Assembly (NCBI GenBank): GCA_902651635.1
Contig: CACRSC010000136.1
Coordinates: forward strand, 86,109-150,108
Origin: Mastigamoeba balamuthi
Lineage: Eukaryota > Evosea > Mastigamoebida > Mastigamoebidae
Length of the DNA: 64,000 nt
Direction: 5' to 3'
Position 1 is the stretch's first letter. Each line of letters starts with the position of its first letter. The notes beneath the pieces are model-generated. The model was not told the origin of the DNA, did no database searches, and saw only the letters and a program-made list of their open reading frames with translations. Shown here piece after piece: positions 32,337-44,000 of the stretch. The position numbers were made by a program, and so were the translations under genes.

Positions 32337-33366
32337 CTACTGGAGGAGGGAGCGGTTGCGCCAGTCGCGGGCGGGGTCGTTGAGGCTCTCCTCAAAGTCC
32401 GCGAGGGCCCACACGAGCTCCGCTGCCCGCGCGCCCCCCACAGCCCCGCTGCCCTGCGCCGCCGCCTCCTCCGCGTTCTCCGCCGCCTCCCCCGTCTGCA
32501 CCCACTCGTTGCCCCTGCGCGCGTGCGCCCGCAGCGCAAACTCGCCCCGCTTCAGCGCCTCGTTGTCCACCTGCCGCCCCGTCAGGCAGATATTTCCACC
32601 ACGTCAGAGATTCTCCTCGTGGAAGATACGGGTATCTCCGCCCCCCTCCCCCCGAGGTGACACGTGTGGTGACGACGCACGACGGCGAGCAGCGCGGAGC
32701 CCCCGGCGGCGCCGAGGTTGGCCGCCACGGCGTCGGCGATGCGGCGCACGGCCAGCGGCACCTCGCGCGGGTAGGCCGCCGTCTCGGCCGCCCAGTAGAC
32801 GCCCACGATCTGAGCGCCCGCCACGTCATCGACCTGCGCGGGGGAGAGGTGGCCGTGCCACGTCAGCAGTGCCTCTGCCGCGGACGATGCGACTTTGTTT
32901 GAAAGTTGTGACACGTCAGCGGAGCCGACGGCTGATGCGACTTTTGTGGGGTGGCGGGTCGCGTCACGCCGCGTCACGCCACGCCAGCGGAACAGCTGAT
33001 TCGACTTTTAAATAGTGTCACGTCGCGTCACGCCACATCAGCGGGGGGCACGACTGCTGTTGGTGGGTGACAGGCACAGCTGATGCGACTTATGAGGGTG
33101 ACAGGGCGACGCCACGTCACGCCACGGGGGGGCAGGTGATGCGACTTTTACGCCGTGGGGGCGGGGGGACGGACAGACTCGAGGGCGGCCTCGGTGAAGG
33201 GGGCGAGGGGGAACGAGTGGAAGAGGGGGAGCGCGTCGGTGACGCTCAGGGCGTCGCCCTCGGGGCGGCCCACGTAGACGCCCAGCACGGGGGCGTGGGG
33301 GTGCTTGAGCGCGTGCAGCAGCGTCTTGACGTAGGCCTCCCTGCTGATCCTCCACTTGCCGCTCAT
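32337..33366 (-). CDS. ER membrane protein complex subunit 8/9 (EMC8/EMC9)
   Basis: Cytosolic MPN-like subunit of the EMC insertase, which inserts tail-anchored and multipass proteins into the ER. Exons 33175-33366, 32681-32833 and 32337-32570 join in phase 0 to give 192 residues (human EMC8/9 about 208). Family landmarks are ISREAYVKTLLHALKHPHAP, TDALPLFHS, AGAQIVGVYWAAE, the junction ALLAVVDNEALKR (compare VLIMLDNQKL), and ADFEESLNDPARDWRN near the C-terminus. As in the family, MPN metal ligands are not expected to form a protease site. An insertion rich in Ala/Glu before the last helix is lineage-specific. The large first intron is packed with repeats. Confidence 0.85.
32915..33155. repeat. 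Intron repeats with TGATNCGACTTTT and GTCACGCCACGTCA units
   Basis: The EMC8/9 intron 1 holds four copies of CTGATNCGACTTTT (about 32931, 32993, 33079 and 33137) separated by blocks built from GCGTCACGCCACGTCA. The spacing is about 58-86 bp. The motif is in antisense relative to the gene. Confidence 0.85.
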
Positions 33367-33890
33367 CTCCTCTTCTCTCTCGCTCCTGCGCTTGTCTGCT
33401 GGACCGCTTTTTGTCCCCCGCCCGCGCAGCTCAAAGATTCAAATATCTTTTCTGGTGTAAGCAGGTGAATCAGACAGTCGTATTTCCGGCCGCAGATTGG
33501 ACAGTTGATTTGTGAACGGACACCCTGGCAGGCGGGGAGGTACATTCCAAGTGCTGACAGTACACCCATCTTTCTGTTTCCCGGCCTGTGTGAGCTCTGG
33601 GTTGTGCATCCGCAGTCAGCACATTCCTGGCAACACCACCAGAAGTTGTCGCAACAGTTCTGGACGGAGCTCGTGAGTCTTCGCCATCCGGAGGCTGGCA
33701 GTTGGTCACCGATCCATAGACACCCAAGGGAAACACATGAACATGTAATGCAACAGAGGAATGAAACAGCCAGTTGGGCGACCAGCGAGCATCTGCTGGG
33801 CAACACAAGTTGTATGACAGACTTTATTATGCAGTCCCCGTTGCCTGCTGTCGGCCCGGCACTGAGCGCAACGGGCGTGTTGGGGCCTGT
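33367..33890. other. Short intergenic region, one unsupported Cys-rich frame
   Basis: A minus-strand frame over 33363-33806 has several CxxC pairs (CPICGRKYDC) but overlaps the EMC8/9 start and the 3' end of the protease gene and has no convincing start. It is more likely untranslated sequence. Confidence 0.35.
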
Positions 33891-36032
33891 TTACAGAGCG
33901 AGGAGCGCAGCGGGGACCAGCAGGGCTGCGAGCCCCAGAGAGCGAGCCTGCAGAGCCCCGCTGTCGTCCGCGACAGCGAGCGCGGCCACCGCGTCGTCGA
34001 CCCCGGCGACTGCGACCCCGAGGGCGGCCTCAGCGCTCCTGGCGGTGCCCGGGTCGACGCTGGACGAGACGACGAGCCTGAGGTCCCTGCGCGCCTCCAC
34101 AAAGGCCCCGAACGGCAGCACGACGGCCACGCGGAAGCGGTACCCGCAGCGCACGAGGGCCGCCCACTGGTCCGTCTCGAGCGTCGCGCGGGCCAGCAGC
34201 GAGAGCGACCAGTCGGCGCCCACGAGGCGCACGTCCGTGGGCGCCAGGCGGTAGCCGCAGTTGTCCGCGCGGACCTGCGCGTAGAGCACGTCGCCCGGGC
34301 GCACGCTGGCGTTGAGGGGCTCGAGGTAGCCGTCGTTGGCGTAGAGCGTCAGCGCCGACGTCAGGCGCAGGCCGAAGCGCCGCGCGTCGGCGTCCTCTGC
34401 GACGAGCGTGGCCGCGGTCGTGTTGCGGGCGACGTCGACGGAGACGCGCCAGCCGCGGACGACGACGGGCACCGCGGGCGCCGACGCGTCGACGAGCTGC
34501 AGCGGGAACGCGAAGCTCGTGGCGCCCGCGGCCGCGCCCGCGTAGCCCGCGAGGACGCCGAGCTGGTAGGTCTTGGAGAAGGCGCTGGGCCCCGCGCGGG
34601 GCAGCTGCCACCAGCGGTTGAGGTACGCGCGGACGCTGGCGGCCGCGGGCGCGTTGGCGACGGTCACGTTGACGATGTTGGTGCCCGGGGCGACGCTGAC
34701 GAGGACCTCGGGCTGCGGGGCCGCGGGCTGCGAGTCGTTGAGGTGCTCGTCCGAGAGGTAGACGGCGCGCCAGGCAAGGCCGCAGAGGTTGCGGCCCATG
34801 GCGAGGCGCATGTACCCGCCCTCGCCCCAGCGCGCGCCCCAGCTGTTGCGCACGAGCCAGTAGGCGGTGCCGCGGGCGGCGTCGCGGCCCCAGCCCACGA
34901 CGGCCACCGCGTGGTTCTGCTGCGTCGGGTCGTCGGAGCACCAGCCCGAGCTGAAGACGCCGCCCGTGTAGAACTCGAGGCCGTCGGCGTAGATGCTCAC
35001 GGCCACGGGGCCCTCGTTGTAGACCGCCGCCCGGATGAGCTCCTCGTGGCCGTGCGCCAGGAACACAAAGTCCCCCGCGAACCGCCCGGCCACCGCGCGC
35101 GCGTCGTACCTGCACTGCTGCGCCCAGGCGCCCGTGTAGTTGTACGCCGAGGTCGGCATCAGGCCGTTGGCGACGGCGTAGTGGATCGTCTGCTCGGCGT
35201 AGCCCCCGCGGCAGCCCGAGTTGCAGTCGCGCTGCGCCCACGGGTTGTAGCACGTGCGGTCGCAGTCGACGACCTGCTGCTCCGAGAGCGAGACGTACGT
35301 GCCCGCGCGGCGCACGTGGTCGGCCTCGAGGACCGCGGTGGCCGCGAAGGCGTAGCACGAGCCGCACTGCTGCAGCGTCTGGTCCTTCACGGGGCCCACG
35401 CGCGCAGGCGACGTCGCGCGCCAGTCGAACGACTCGGGGTACGACTGGTTGTAGCCCACCGGGTACCTCGTGCTCATCGGCACGCGGTACGGGAACGTCC
35501 ACCCTGGGAGGAGCGAAAATAAACCAAATGGCAAAATTAGGATGGATCGTCTTGCGTGGCAGCAGAACAGCAGGGGGCGGATTCGTACTCTTGGAGGAAC
35601 GCGACGATGTGCCAGCCGGCGCGGGAAGAGGGTTCAGGTACTGCGCGAAAAGCGGCCCAGAACGAGTGAGAATTTTAAACGGGGGGACGAAAATGGCCAG
35701 TTAAGGGTCAGTTGGTTGCAACGTACATTTTGCTTCATCTCGTCTCTGGTGAGATCTGCGAAGACCGTCAGGCCGAACACGGCGCCGTCGCTCTCAGCGT
35801 TGAGCTCCTCGATGCGCCGCAGGTTGTCAAGACGGCGAGGCGGTAGGCGCGCTGCTCGGCCGTGTAGACCTTGCCGTGCTCCGCGGCCCACTGCTCGAAA
35901 CGCTCCTCGACGGTGGCCCCTGGGCGCCTCTGTGTCAGCGGGCGCGGGCGCCGGGCAGCTCCCCCGAGGCGGGGGTATCGCACCGAGGCAGAGGGAGGCC
36001 AGCAGGAGGGCCCCTACGGCGTGCGACAGCAT
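33891..36032 (-). CDS. Papain-like (C1A) cysteine protease with propeptide and long C-terminal extension
   Basis: The signal peptide MLSHAVGALLLASLCLG (start 36032) joins after a short intron to an I29 inhibitor prodomain (VEERFEQWAAEHGKVYT, NLRRIEELNAESDG, FADLTRDEMKQ). The mature enzyme starts near PESFDWR with the active-site Cys in QQCGSCYAF (the oxyanion Gln two residues before it), His in QQNHAVAVVGWG and Asn in RNSWGARWGEGGY. After the catalytic domain come about 280 extra residues of beta-rich sequence, ending in a hydrophobic tail (LGLAALLVPAALLAL) like a GPI-anchor signal. The prodomain frame is broken by one missing base near 35828 (AVL then NLRR; a restored Phe-Asp would fit the family), probably a sequencing error since all else is intact. 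Confidence 0.88.
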
Positions 36033-36710
36033 TTCTACTCCCTGGGGGTTCTTTTTGCGGCTCTGCAAGTACTGAATCCTTCAAGGAAAAGCGCCTGGTT
36101 TTGAGGGCCACCGCTACGTCATTTTCCGACGCTGACCGGCATCGCAGAGGGCGTCGAGCACAAGGGCAGGGCCAGGGAGATGGCGAGGGGAGCCGTGCCT
36201 GACGTGCATGGCGGGTGGCAGGGGTTTTCCGGGGCAAATGTGTTAAAATGTGGTCTGAAATTGCTAGTGCTGGACATGGCCCAATGCGGACGCGAACATC
36301 ACTGCAGGAAAAGTGGTCCCGCGTGGCTCTGCCGCCTCTCCGCCCCTGAGAGGTCAGCCCGGACCACCTCCGCACAGGGGCAGGGGACTATACTGCTGGC
36401 CCAGCTGGCGCAGGTCGAGGAAGAGAGACAGGAGGCGGAGAGAGAGAGAGAGAGAGATGAGAGGTGCTGGAAGGAGGGCAGGGGGGTTGCTGGTGGCAGG
36501 TGGCAGGCAAAAGGCGCCCAGAGAGGAGCGCCACGTGGACAGCAGCCCAGCCCAGCAGGGGGGCAGGGGGGCGGTTGATGGTCTCTGCCAGCGCCATCGC
36601 AGCGGCCGCACAGAGGGGCTCTCTTGGGTGGCAACAGGTGGCCGTTGTTGTTGTGGCTCGTGCGAGTGGGGACAGTGGGGACAGGGGGACACCGCTGGTG
36701 CCTTGCGCTC
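36033..36710. other. Intergenic region, no gene seen
   Basis: It contains a (GA)n stretch near 36440-36460. No frame with family features. Confidence 0.4.
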
Positions 36711-37473
36711 TCACTGCTGCGGCTGCTGCGGCTGCTGCTGGCGGACGACGTAGAGGCGGCCCGTCTCGGCGACGCCCATGACGTACGAGGCGCCGCGCAG
36801 GGCCACGAGCAGCCGGCGGAACGAGGCCCCGGGCTGCGCCGCGCTCGCCACCGCGTTGGCGTCCTGCAGCATCGCCACCGCCGCCGCTGCCACCGCCTCC
36901 CGCTCCCTCCCCAGGTCCCTGCTCCACTGCGCACCCCCACAGTCCCCCCAGGCGTCAGCCCCACACCCACGTGGCACTCGGTGACGTGTCCTCTCCCATG
37001 ACCCTCCGCCCCCACCCTCTGCCCCCTCTGCCCACACCACACATGGCGCAATAAGTAGCCCAACAGGACGGCTGAGCTTGGCCCACGTCATCTTTGCATG
37101 ACGTGGTGTGACGTCACGGTCATCAGAATTGGAAGCGACGTCCCCAGGGGGAGGCGACGTGGCGTGACGCGATGCGACGCCGAGTGCTGACAGGGGGAGC
37201 GCCAGGTCAAGCCTGACGTGGCGTGGGGCTGTGCCAGCCTGCCACTGCTGACGCGGCGCCGGGGCTTGACGAGACGCGACGCGACGCGACAGGCGCAGGC
37301 AAAAAGAAAGCAGAAGCGATGACGGGGGGGGTGGGGCCGCTGGCGCTGCGGCGGAGCGGCGCGCGCGGGGAGGGCGGAGAGCGCACGGCGGCGATGGAGC
37401 CGTCGGGGTTGACGATCATGGCGCCGGCGGTGCGGGGGTCGGCGTCGAGCTTGGCGAGCAGTTCGCTGTCCAT
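36711..37473 (-). CDS. Roadblock/LC7-type small protein, resembling Ragulator subunit LAMTOR5
   Basis: Two exons (37387-37473 and 36711-36926) joined in phase 0 give 100 residues, close to LAMTOR5 (about 91-96). The first helix and strands read MDSELLAKLDADPRTAGAMI and VNPDGSIAA. The second exon gives a long Ala-rich helix (REAVAAAAVAMLQDANAVAS), then FRRLLVALRGASYVMGVAET and GRLYVVRQ, the strand pattern that closes a roadblock fold. The tail is QQQPQQPQQ. If correct it would act in lysosomal TORC1/Rag scaffolding or dynein light-chain-like dimers. Assignment to LAMTOR5 rather than another roadblock protein is tentative. Confidence 0.5.
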
Positions 37474-38553
37474 GTGAGGGGCGGGGGAGATATCGAAGAT
37501 TCTTCTGCCCAGATATCGCTGAAGATACGCGCATCTTCCTGTTCTCAAACATGGGACCCGACGGCCTTGGAGGCGGCACAGGTGTGTTGTGTTGTGTTCT
37601 GCTGCCGAGTACACGGCGCGCCCGTTCCTGTTAGGTGCCCGGAAGGACCTCGTTGAAATCAATTGATCAAGACTGATGTGACAGGACATGAAGTAGTGCG
37701 TCTCTGGGTGCCCCCACCCACAACACAGAGTGAGCAAACTGGCCTGCTGGGATGACAGCCACGTTGTCGTTCTGGCTGCAGAAATAATCGTCTGCCTGCT
37801 CCAAGGCCCCTGTCCTCCGGCACACATTCTCTTTCCCATCAAATAATGCAGTTACAGCAAGTGATCTCAGATTTATTTGTTCCGACACACTAAGCAATAT
37901 GTGAGTGAGCTGGTTTGAGGAACGCAAGCACTGAAATGCCTTCAGTCAAGTGGTGAATTCACATATGCCTATCAGCAGGTAGGCAAGAGGAAGACATGAA
38001 TGTCTGCGAGCTTCAGCTCACAGATAGGAGTGTATGTCAGGCAAATCGGAGATATCTAAACAGTTAAAATATTAATTTGTTGCTGTCTGGGAGCAGAGTG
38101 ACCGCAGCCTGGCTCCTGACTCAGCCCGCTGACACCAGCCGCGTCTGCAGGGCCCAACACATGATCTACCGTAACAGTCCACCACAGTAACAGTACCACA
38201 CTCAGTACCACCAACACACAACAAACACCACCACAATGGGCCAGGGCAGCCAGAGGGCAGCCCAGGGAGAGGCAACCGCACCTCTCCCCACACCCAATCC
38301 AACAAGTTTCGATGATTTGCTGGCATACAAAACTGCTTACACAACTAGGTCAGCGAAAATTGGGTACTCCTCACGGGCATGGGGCTCGTCTACTGTTTCG
38401 ATGACCCGAGAATGAATCAATCATGTGGTCTTGCCTTCGTCATTGCTCATGGGACCCCAGATCATCGGATGCGATGAGAGACTGAGCGCAGAGCTGGTGG
38501 TGTATCGTCCGCCCGCATTCAGAGAGTAAATCAATTGACAGGGAGCCGACCAC
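37474..38553. other. Intergenic region, lower GC in its middle, no gene seen
   Basis: About 37680-38470 is AT-richer. AATCAATTGAT occurs near 37657 and TCAATTGAC near 38531. No coding feature was recognised. Confidence 0.45.
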
Positions 38554-40828
38554 TCAGGTGCAGATGCACCAGTCGCGCGTGATGTTGGCCGCCTCGCAGC
38601 CCCTCCACGGCAGCAGCTGCGACAGCAGCGACCTCCCGCCAGACCCCCCGGGCGCCCCCGCGGCCTCTACTAGCGTCGCGTGCACGTCCGCGGCCGTCAC
38701 GAGCGCCTCCTCGTTCTCCCGCGACGCCCGCAGCTGCTCCTCCGCGAGCCCCCGCGGCAGCAGCGCGTAGAGCGCCGGCAGCCTGTTCTCGGCGACGGCG
38801 CTCCCGAGGCCCAGGGCCCACGCGGGGCCCATGTGCAGCCCGTGGTCCCCGACGAGCACCGCCAGCGTCGGCGTCGCCCGCGCGTCGAGGCCCGCGAGGA
38901 GCCCCGCGAGCCCCGCGTCGAGGGTGGCCGCGACGGCGCCCGTGGGCTCGTGGCCCTCGCTGAGCTTGAGCAGCGCGAGGCGCGGCAGGTCCGCGGGGCC
39001 CATCGCGAGGAACTGCGCGGCCTGGGCGAAGACGACCGCGTCGGCCTGCACGCCGCCCAGGCAGCGCCGGCGCAGCGACGAGGCGCCCCAGAGCAGCGCG
39101 TAGCCGTCGGGCTTGCGGCCCGTGTAGGCGCGCGAGCACCAGAGGCCGTTGGGCGCCACGTGCGCGGGCGACGAGCCGCGGCCGCCGTACTTGCGCGCCC
39201 ACTCGGCGCACGTGTTGTCCGCGAGCAGCGTCGCGTAGCCCGCGGCCGCGCAGGCCTCCCAGAGGTAGCGCGCCCCCTCGCCCGCGCCCTCGCGGCCCGT
39301 CAGCAGCGCCCGCGAGTTGCGCGGCGTGTTGCCCGCGACGCTGTGGTAGCGCGCGAACTGCCGCACGCGCCCCGCGGGCCCCGCGCGCTCCGCGAGCCAC
39401 CGCGCGGTCGCCGGGAGGCAGCGCACAAACTGCGCGCGGCTCACCGAGTCGAGGAAGACGACCACCACGTCGGGGCGGCCCTCGCGCGGCCGGGGCGCCT
39501 CGCGGGCTGCGCGGGCGAGGGCCGCGGAGACCGTGGGGTCGGCGCCCAGCGGGACGGGGACGAGCTGCTCGGCGGCCCCGCACGAGACCATCGCGGCGCA
39601 GGTGCCCGCAGTCCAGTTGGCGCCCAGCGGGCCCGCGGAGGCCCCCGAGCGGCTGTGGGCCTGGACGTAGTCGTAGAGGCTCTCCGTAGGCTCGGCCGTC
39701 TGCGGGAAGACCGTGTAGCGCGCGTCGCCCGCGGGGCAGTCGACGACGAGGCGCCCGGCGGCGTCGATGCGCGCAAAGGACGCGGGCTTGCAGGGCGCCA
39801 GCGCCCACCACGTGTGCACGGCGGCCTTGATCGGGCCCAGCACCAGCCGCTCCCACTCGATCAGCGGCGCGGCGATCGTGCAGCCCTGGGGGCACCCAGA
39901 GAGGTCAGCAAACGGGCTGCTCGCCCTGCACTCTGCCGCCCGAATCAATTGAACTCTTGACTCTTCTCCGTGTAGAAAACCTGTCTCGGAGGAGCACTGG
40001 CTCTCGTCGAGGGAGGCTCGCTCCCACGTGGGTGTATTAATGTAGAGGCCAGAGGATGACCCGTAAGAGCATAGAATTCAAAGGCCCGAATCAATTGAGT
40101 TGTGCCCGAAACACGAATAAGAAGCGGCGCACTTTGGGGGAGGGGAGCCTGCCGTTGAGGCCGCGGGTCCACTGGTCCCGCGCGTGGGCGACGACGGGCA
40201 CGAGGGCGAGCGACGCCGCGCAGGCGAGGGCCAGCGAGCGACAGAGCCCCAGCCGCGCCATCAGCGCAGCGCAGGCGAGCAGCAGCGCCAGGGCCAGCGC
40301 CCAGAGCCCCGCGGCGATGACCAGCGCGGCGAGGTTGAACTGGCCGTGCGACTGGGCGGTGCCCCCGAGGCCCGCGCCCCAGAGCTCGAGGGCCACGAGG
40401 GCCGCGGACCAGCAGAGCGCGAGGGCCGCAGCGCCCCGCGAGAGCACCGCCGCGCAGAGCACGCAGGCGAGCACCAGGACGCCGGCCGAGGCTGCGACGA
40501 GCACGGTGAGGCGCTGGCCGCGGGCCACGAACCAGCGCTCGGCCTCGTCGGGGCCCGGGGGCCCGGGCTCGAGGCTGCGGGTGTAGAGGAGCTGCCAGAG
40601 GCACGGCAGCAGCAGCACGGCTGCCAGGCGCCCGGGCTCGTGCGCGGGTGACCGCAGCAGCACGCGGGCGCGGCGCAGGGCGCGGGCCTGGGCGTCGTAG
40701 AGCGTCAGCAGAGCCCGCAGCAGCATTTCGTCAGCGCTGTCGTCAGGAGCCCCAAGATATTCACCCATGAAGATTCGCAAATCTCTCAGTTCTCGGGCAT
40801 CCGTCATCTCTGACATAGAACCAAGCAT
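38554..40828 (-). CDS. DUF229 sulfatase/phosphatase-like protein with multipass N-terminal membrane region
   Basis: Exon 1 (40133-40828) and exon 2 (38554-39885) join in phase 0 to give 675 residues. Exon 1 has a soluble start (MLGSMSEMTDAREL) and then about four or five hydrophobic helices (VLVAASAGVLVLACVLCAAV, LALALLLACAALM and others). Exon 2 is a DUF229 domain of the alkaline-phosphatase superfamily: VVVFLDSVSRAQFVRCLP, YHSVAGNTPRNSRALLTGRE, then VGDHGLHMG with the paired Asp/His metal ligands near the C-terminal side, ending ITRDWCICT. Family members are membrane-bound hydrolases or transferases of unknown substrate; here the fold faces the lumen or outside by inference. Confidence 0.8.
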
Positions 40829-41054
40829 TGCACGTCAGAGGACACGACAGCAAAGAAGATATGAATACGCGTATCTCCAGTTCTCGGGCGTCGTTCATCT
40901 CCTACGTCTGTCACTGACATCATTGGGCGTGTGCTAGAGGGCAGTGACCCCACAAGCATTGAGAGGACATACACCAGCCGGCAATCTGAAGATAATCAGA
41001 TACGCGTATCTTTCTTGAGCGAATCTGGGCAGATATTCGAGAGAACTTTCGTCG

Positions 41055-44000
41055 ATGGCGCTGTTCCCCTCGGGCGCTCTCTTCGCCGCCGGGGCAGCGC
41101 AGGCAGCGCCCCCGGCCCAGCCCCAGGGCGCCCAGGACCCCGAGTGGCTCCGCAACCGCAGCTGCGCGGCCGCCGCCCCCGGCGACGCCCCCGACGCGCT
41201 GGCCGTCGCGCTCGCGGCCGCCGCAGCCCCCGCCGACGCCCCGGGCGCCCAGGGCCCCGCCGAGGCCCCCGCCCGCGACACGGACCTCGGCCTCTCCGAC
41301 GTCGACCGCAAGCGCCGGCACAGAACCGACAAGAAGCGCCGCAGGGCCGAGAGAACCGAGCGCAGCGAGAAGGAGCGGCGGATCGACCTCTCGAGACGCG
41401 CTGCGCTGCTCGGCGCCAGCGACCCCCGCCTGGCGCTGCCCGCCCCAGCCGCCGAGCCGCCCTCGGGGACCGGCGAACCCGCGCAGCCGGGGCCCGCGCA
41501 GAGGCTGTGGTACTTTGACGGGCGGGGCGACGAGAACAACGTCGTCTTCGGGTGCCCGTACGGGGCCGACGTGCCGCTGCTGCCCCGCGTCCGCAGGCCG
41601 CGCCCGTGCGTGGCCCTTGGCGCTGCCGTCGGCTGGCGTCGCCTGGCGAGCGGCGAGCTGGAGCTCGTGGACCTGGCGTCGCCCAGCGCCCGGCGGCAGC
41701 GCCGGTACTGGACCTCGGCCGACGCGTTCGCGGGCCCCGGAGCCCTCAAGGCGCGGCGTCCAGCGGCCCCGCGGCCCCTCTGCGCCGACTACGAGCCTCT
41801 GGGCGACGCCGAGGCCATCCCCGAGGAGCCCTCGCCCGAGGAGCAGCTGCGGGAGCGCACGCGCGAGCTCAGCGCGCGGACCGCGAGCCACCCGGAGGAC
41901 GCGGACGCCTGGCTTGCGTACGCCGAGCTCCAGGACCGCTACGCGGCCCTCGCCCCGCGCCGCGCGGCCGCCGCGCTGCTGGAGAAGAAGCTGGCGGTGC
42001 TCCAGCGTGCGCTGGAGCGGCACCCGCGCGACGAGCGCCTCGTGCTTGCGTACCTGGGCGCCTGCGCCGAGGCCTGGGAGCCCGCAAAGGTCCGCGTGCT
42101 CTGGGAGCGCATCCTCGCGTGCCAGGGGACCGCGGGCACGCGCGCCTACCCGGCCCTGACGCCGCGGCTCTGCCACGAGTACCTCGCCTTCGCCCTGGGC
42201 GACTTTGGCGCGTTCTCGGTCGGCGAGGCCCGCGCGGCCTACGCGCGGCTCATGCGCGTCGTCGCGGGCGCGGCGCGCGGGCCCGCGGCGGCCATGAGCG
42301 CCGGCGAGGCCGAGGAGCTGCTCGTGGAGCTCTTCTGCGAGGCCGCCGGCGTCGAGCTGAGCGCGGGCTACGCCGAGCGCGCGCTGGGGCTCTGGCAGGC
42401 CGCCGTCGAGTTCAACTGCTTCCGCCCGCTGGCGCCCATGGAGCCCGCGGCCCTCCGGCGCGAGTTCCTCCGCTTCTGGGACTCGGAGGCCCCGCGCGTC
42501 GGCGAGGAGGGCGCGCTGGGCTGGGTCGCCTGGACAGAGAGCCCCGCGGCGGCCCGGGCGCCCGCGAGGACCGCAGAGGCCCCGGAGCCCGCGCGGCAGC
42601 CGCTGGCGCCCGAGAGCGGCGCTGGCGGGTGGGCGACGGCCGCGGGCGTCGTGCGCGTCACGCAGGACGTCGACGACTTCCTCGCGCAGCTCCAGCGCGA
42701 CGTCGCGGTCGCCGCCGAGCCCCACAAGCGCCCGCGCGGCGAAGGCGACGACGAGAACGACGAGAACGACTCCAGCGACGACGACGACGACGCTGTGCCC
42801 CCGCCGCCGCCTCCGCCAGAGCCCCCAGTGCCTCCGCCGCCTCCGCCGCCTCCTGCGCAGACGCAGAGCGAGGCGGCGACGGCGGAGGAGCGGGAGGTGC
42901 GGAGGAGGGCGGGCGAGTGGGCCGAGGAGGAGCAGCGGCTCGACGAGCGGCTGTGGGCGCCCGAGCGCGCGGCGTCCAGCGAGCGCGGGGGCGACGCCGA
43001 GCGCGTGGTCGTCGCCGGCGACGTGGAGCCGTTCCTCATCGCCCTCGAGAGCCCGCGCCGGCGCCTGGACCTCGCGCTGCGCTTCGCCGAGTTCCTGGGC
43101 GCCGTCCCGGCCCGCAGCGCCCCGACGCGCGGCCCGCGGCACCGCTGGCGCGCGCTGCTGCTCGACGACCGCACGCTGCCGCACCTCCTCGAGCCGCTCT
43201 GGGCCGGCGGCCGCAGCGTCGCCGCCGCAGCGCCCGCGGGCTGCGGGTGGGAGGAGGAGTGGGAGGCCGCAGCCAGCGGCGCCTGGGGCGGCGCGACGCC
43301 CGTGCGCCTCCCCGCGGCCGCCGCAGAGGTCGCCGCGTTCACGCGCCGCGCGCTGGCGGCCCTCGCGCGCGCGTTCCCCGGCGAGGCGGCGCCCGCCGAG
43401 GCGCGCGTGTCGTGGGAGCGGCGCTTCGCGGGGCCCGAGGCCGCGTGGGCCGCCGCCCGCGACGCGCTGGCCGCCGCCCGCGCGGACCTGCGGCTCTGGA
43501 ACCGCCACGCGCAGAACGAGCTCAGCGCCCGCGCGCTGCCCGCGGCCGCCGCGCGCGTCTACCGCACGGCCATGGAGGCCGCCGCGCGCATGGGCCCCGC
43601 GCAGCGCGCGCACCTGCCGCAGCTCGCCTACGCCTACGCGCGGCTGCTGGCCTTCGGGCCCCCCGAGGCCGCGAGCCCGCGGGCGGCCGCGCGGGCGCTG
43701 GCGTCGGTCGTCGCGCGCGTCGACGCCGCGGGCGACGCGGAGCTCGCGCCGATGGAGGCCCTGCGCGCGCGGCGCGCGTACGAGGAGCGCGCGGCGGCCG
43801 TGCGGCCCGAGAGCGCCTCGGCGGCCGACGCCTACGCCTGCGCGTGCGGCGCCTTCCTCGAGCTGCTGACGGCGGGCGCCGACGCCGCGGCCGCCGCGTG
43901 GGAGCGCGCGCGCGGGCGCTTCCTGGCGGGGACGCTGGAGCACGAGCGGCTCTGCGAGCTCGAGCTGGCGCTGCTGTGGCGGACGGCGCCCGCGCCCCGC

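Noticed and set aside
33363-33806. Cys-rich minus-strand frame with CPICGRKYDC
   Set aside because: Zinc-finger-like spacing is incomplete, no credible start, and it runs into the EMC8/9 start and the protease 3' flank.
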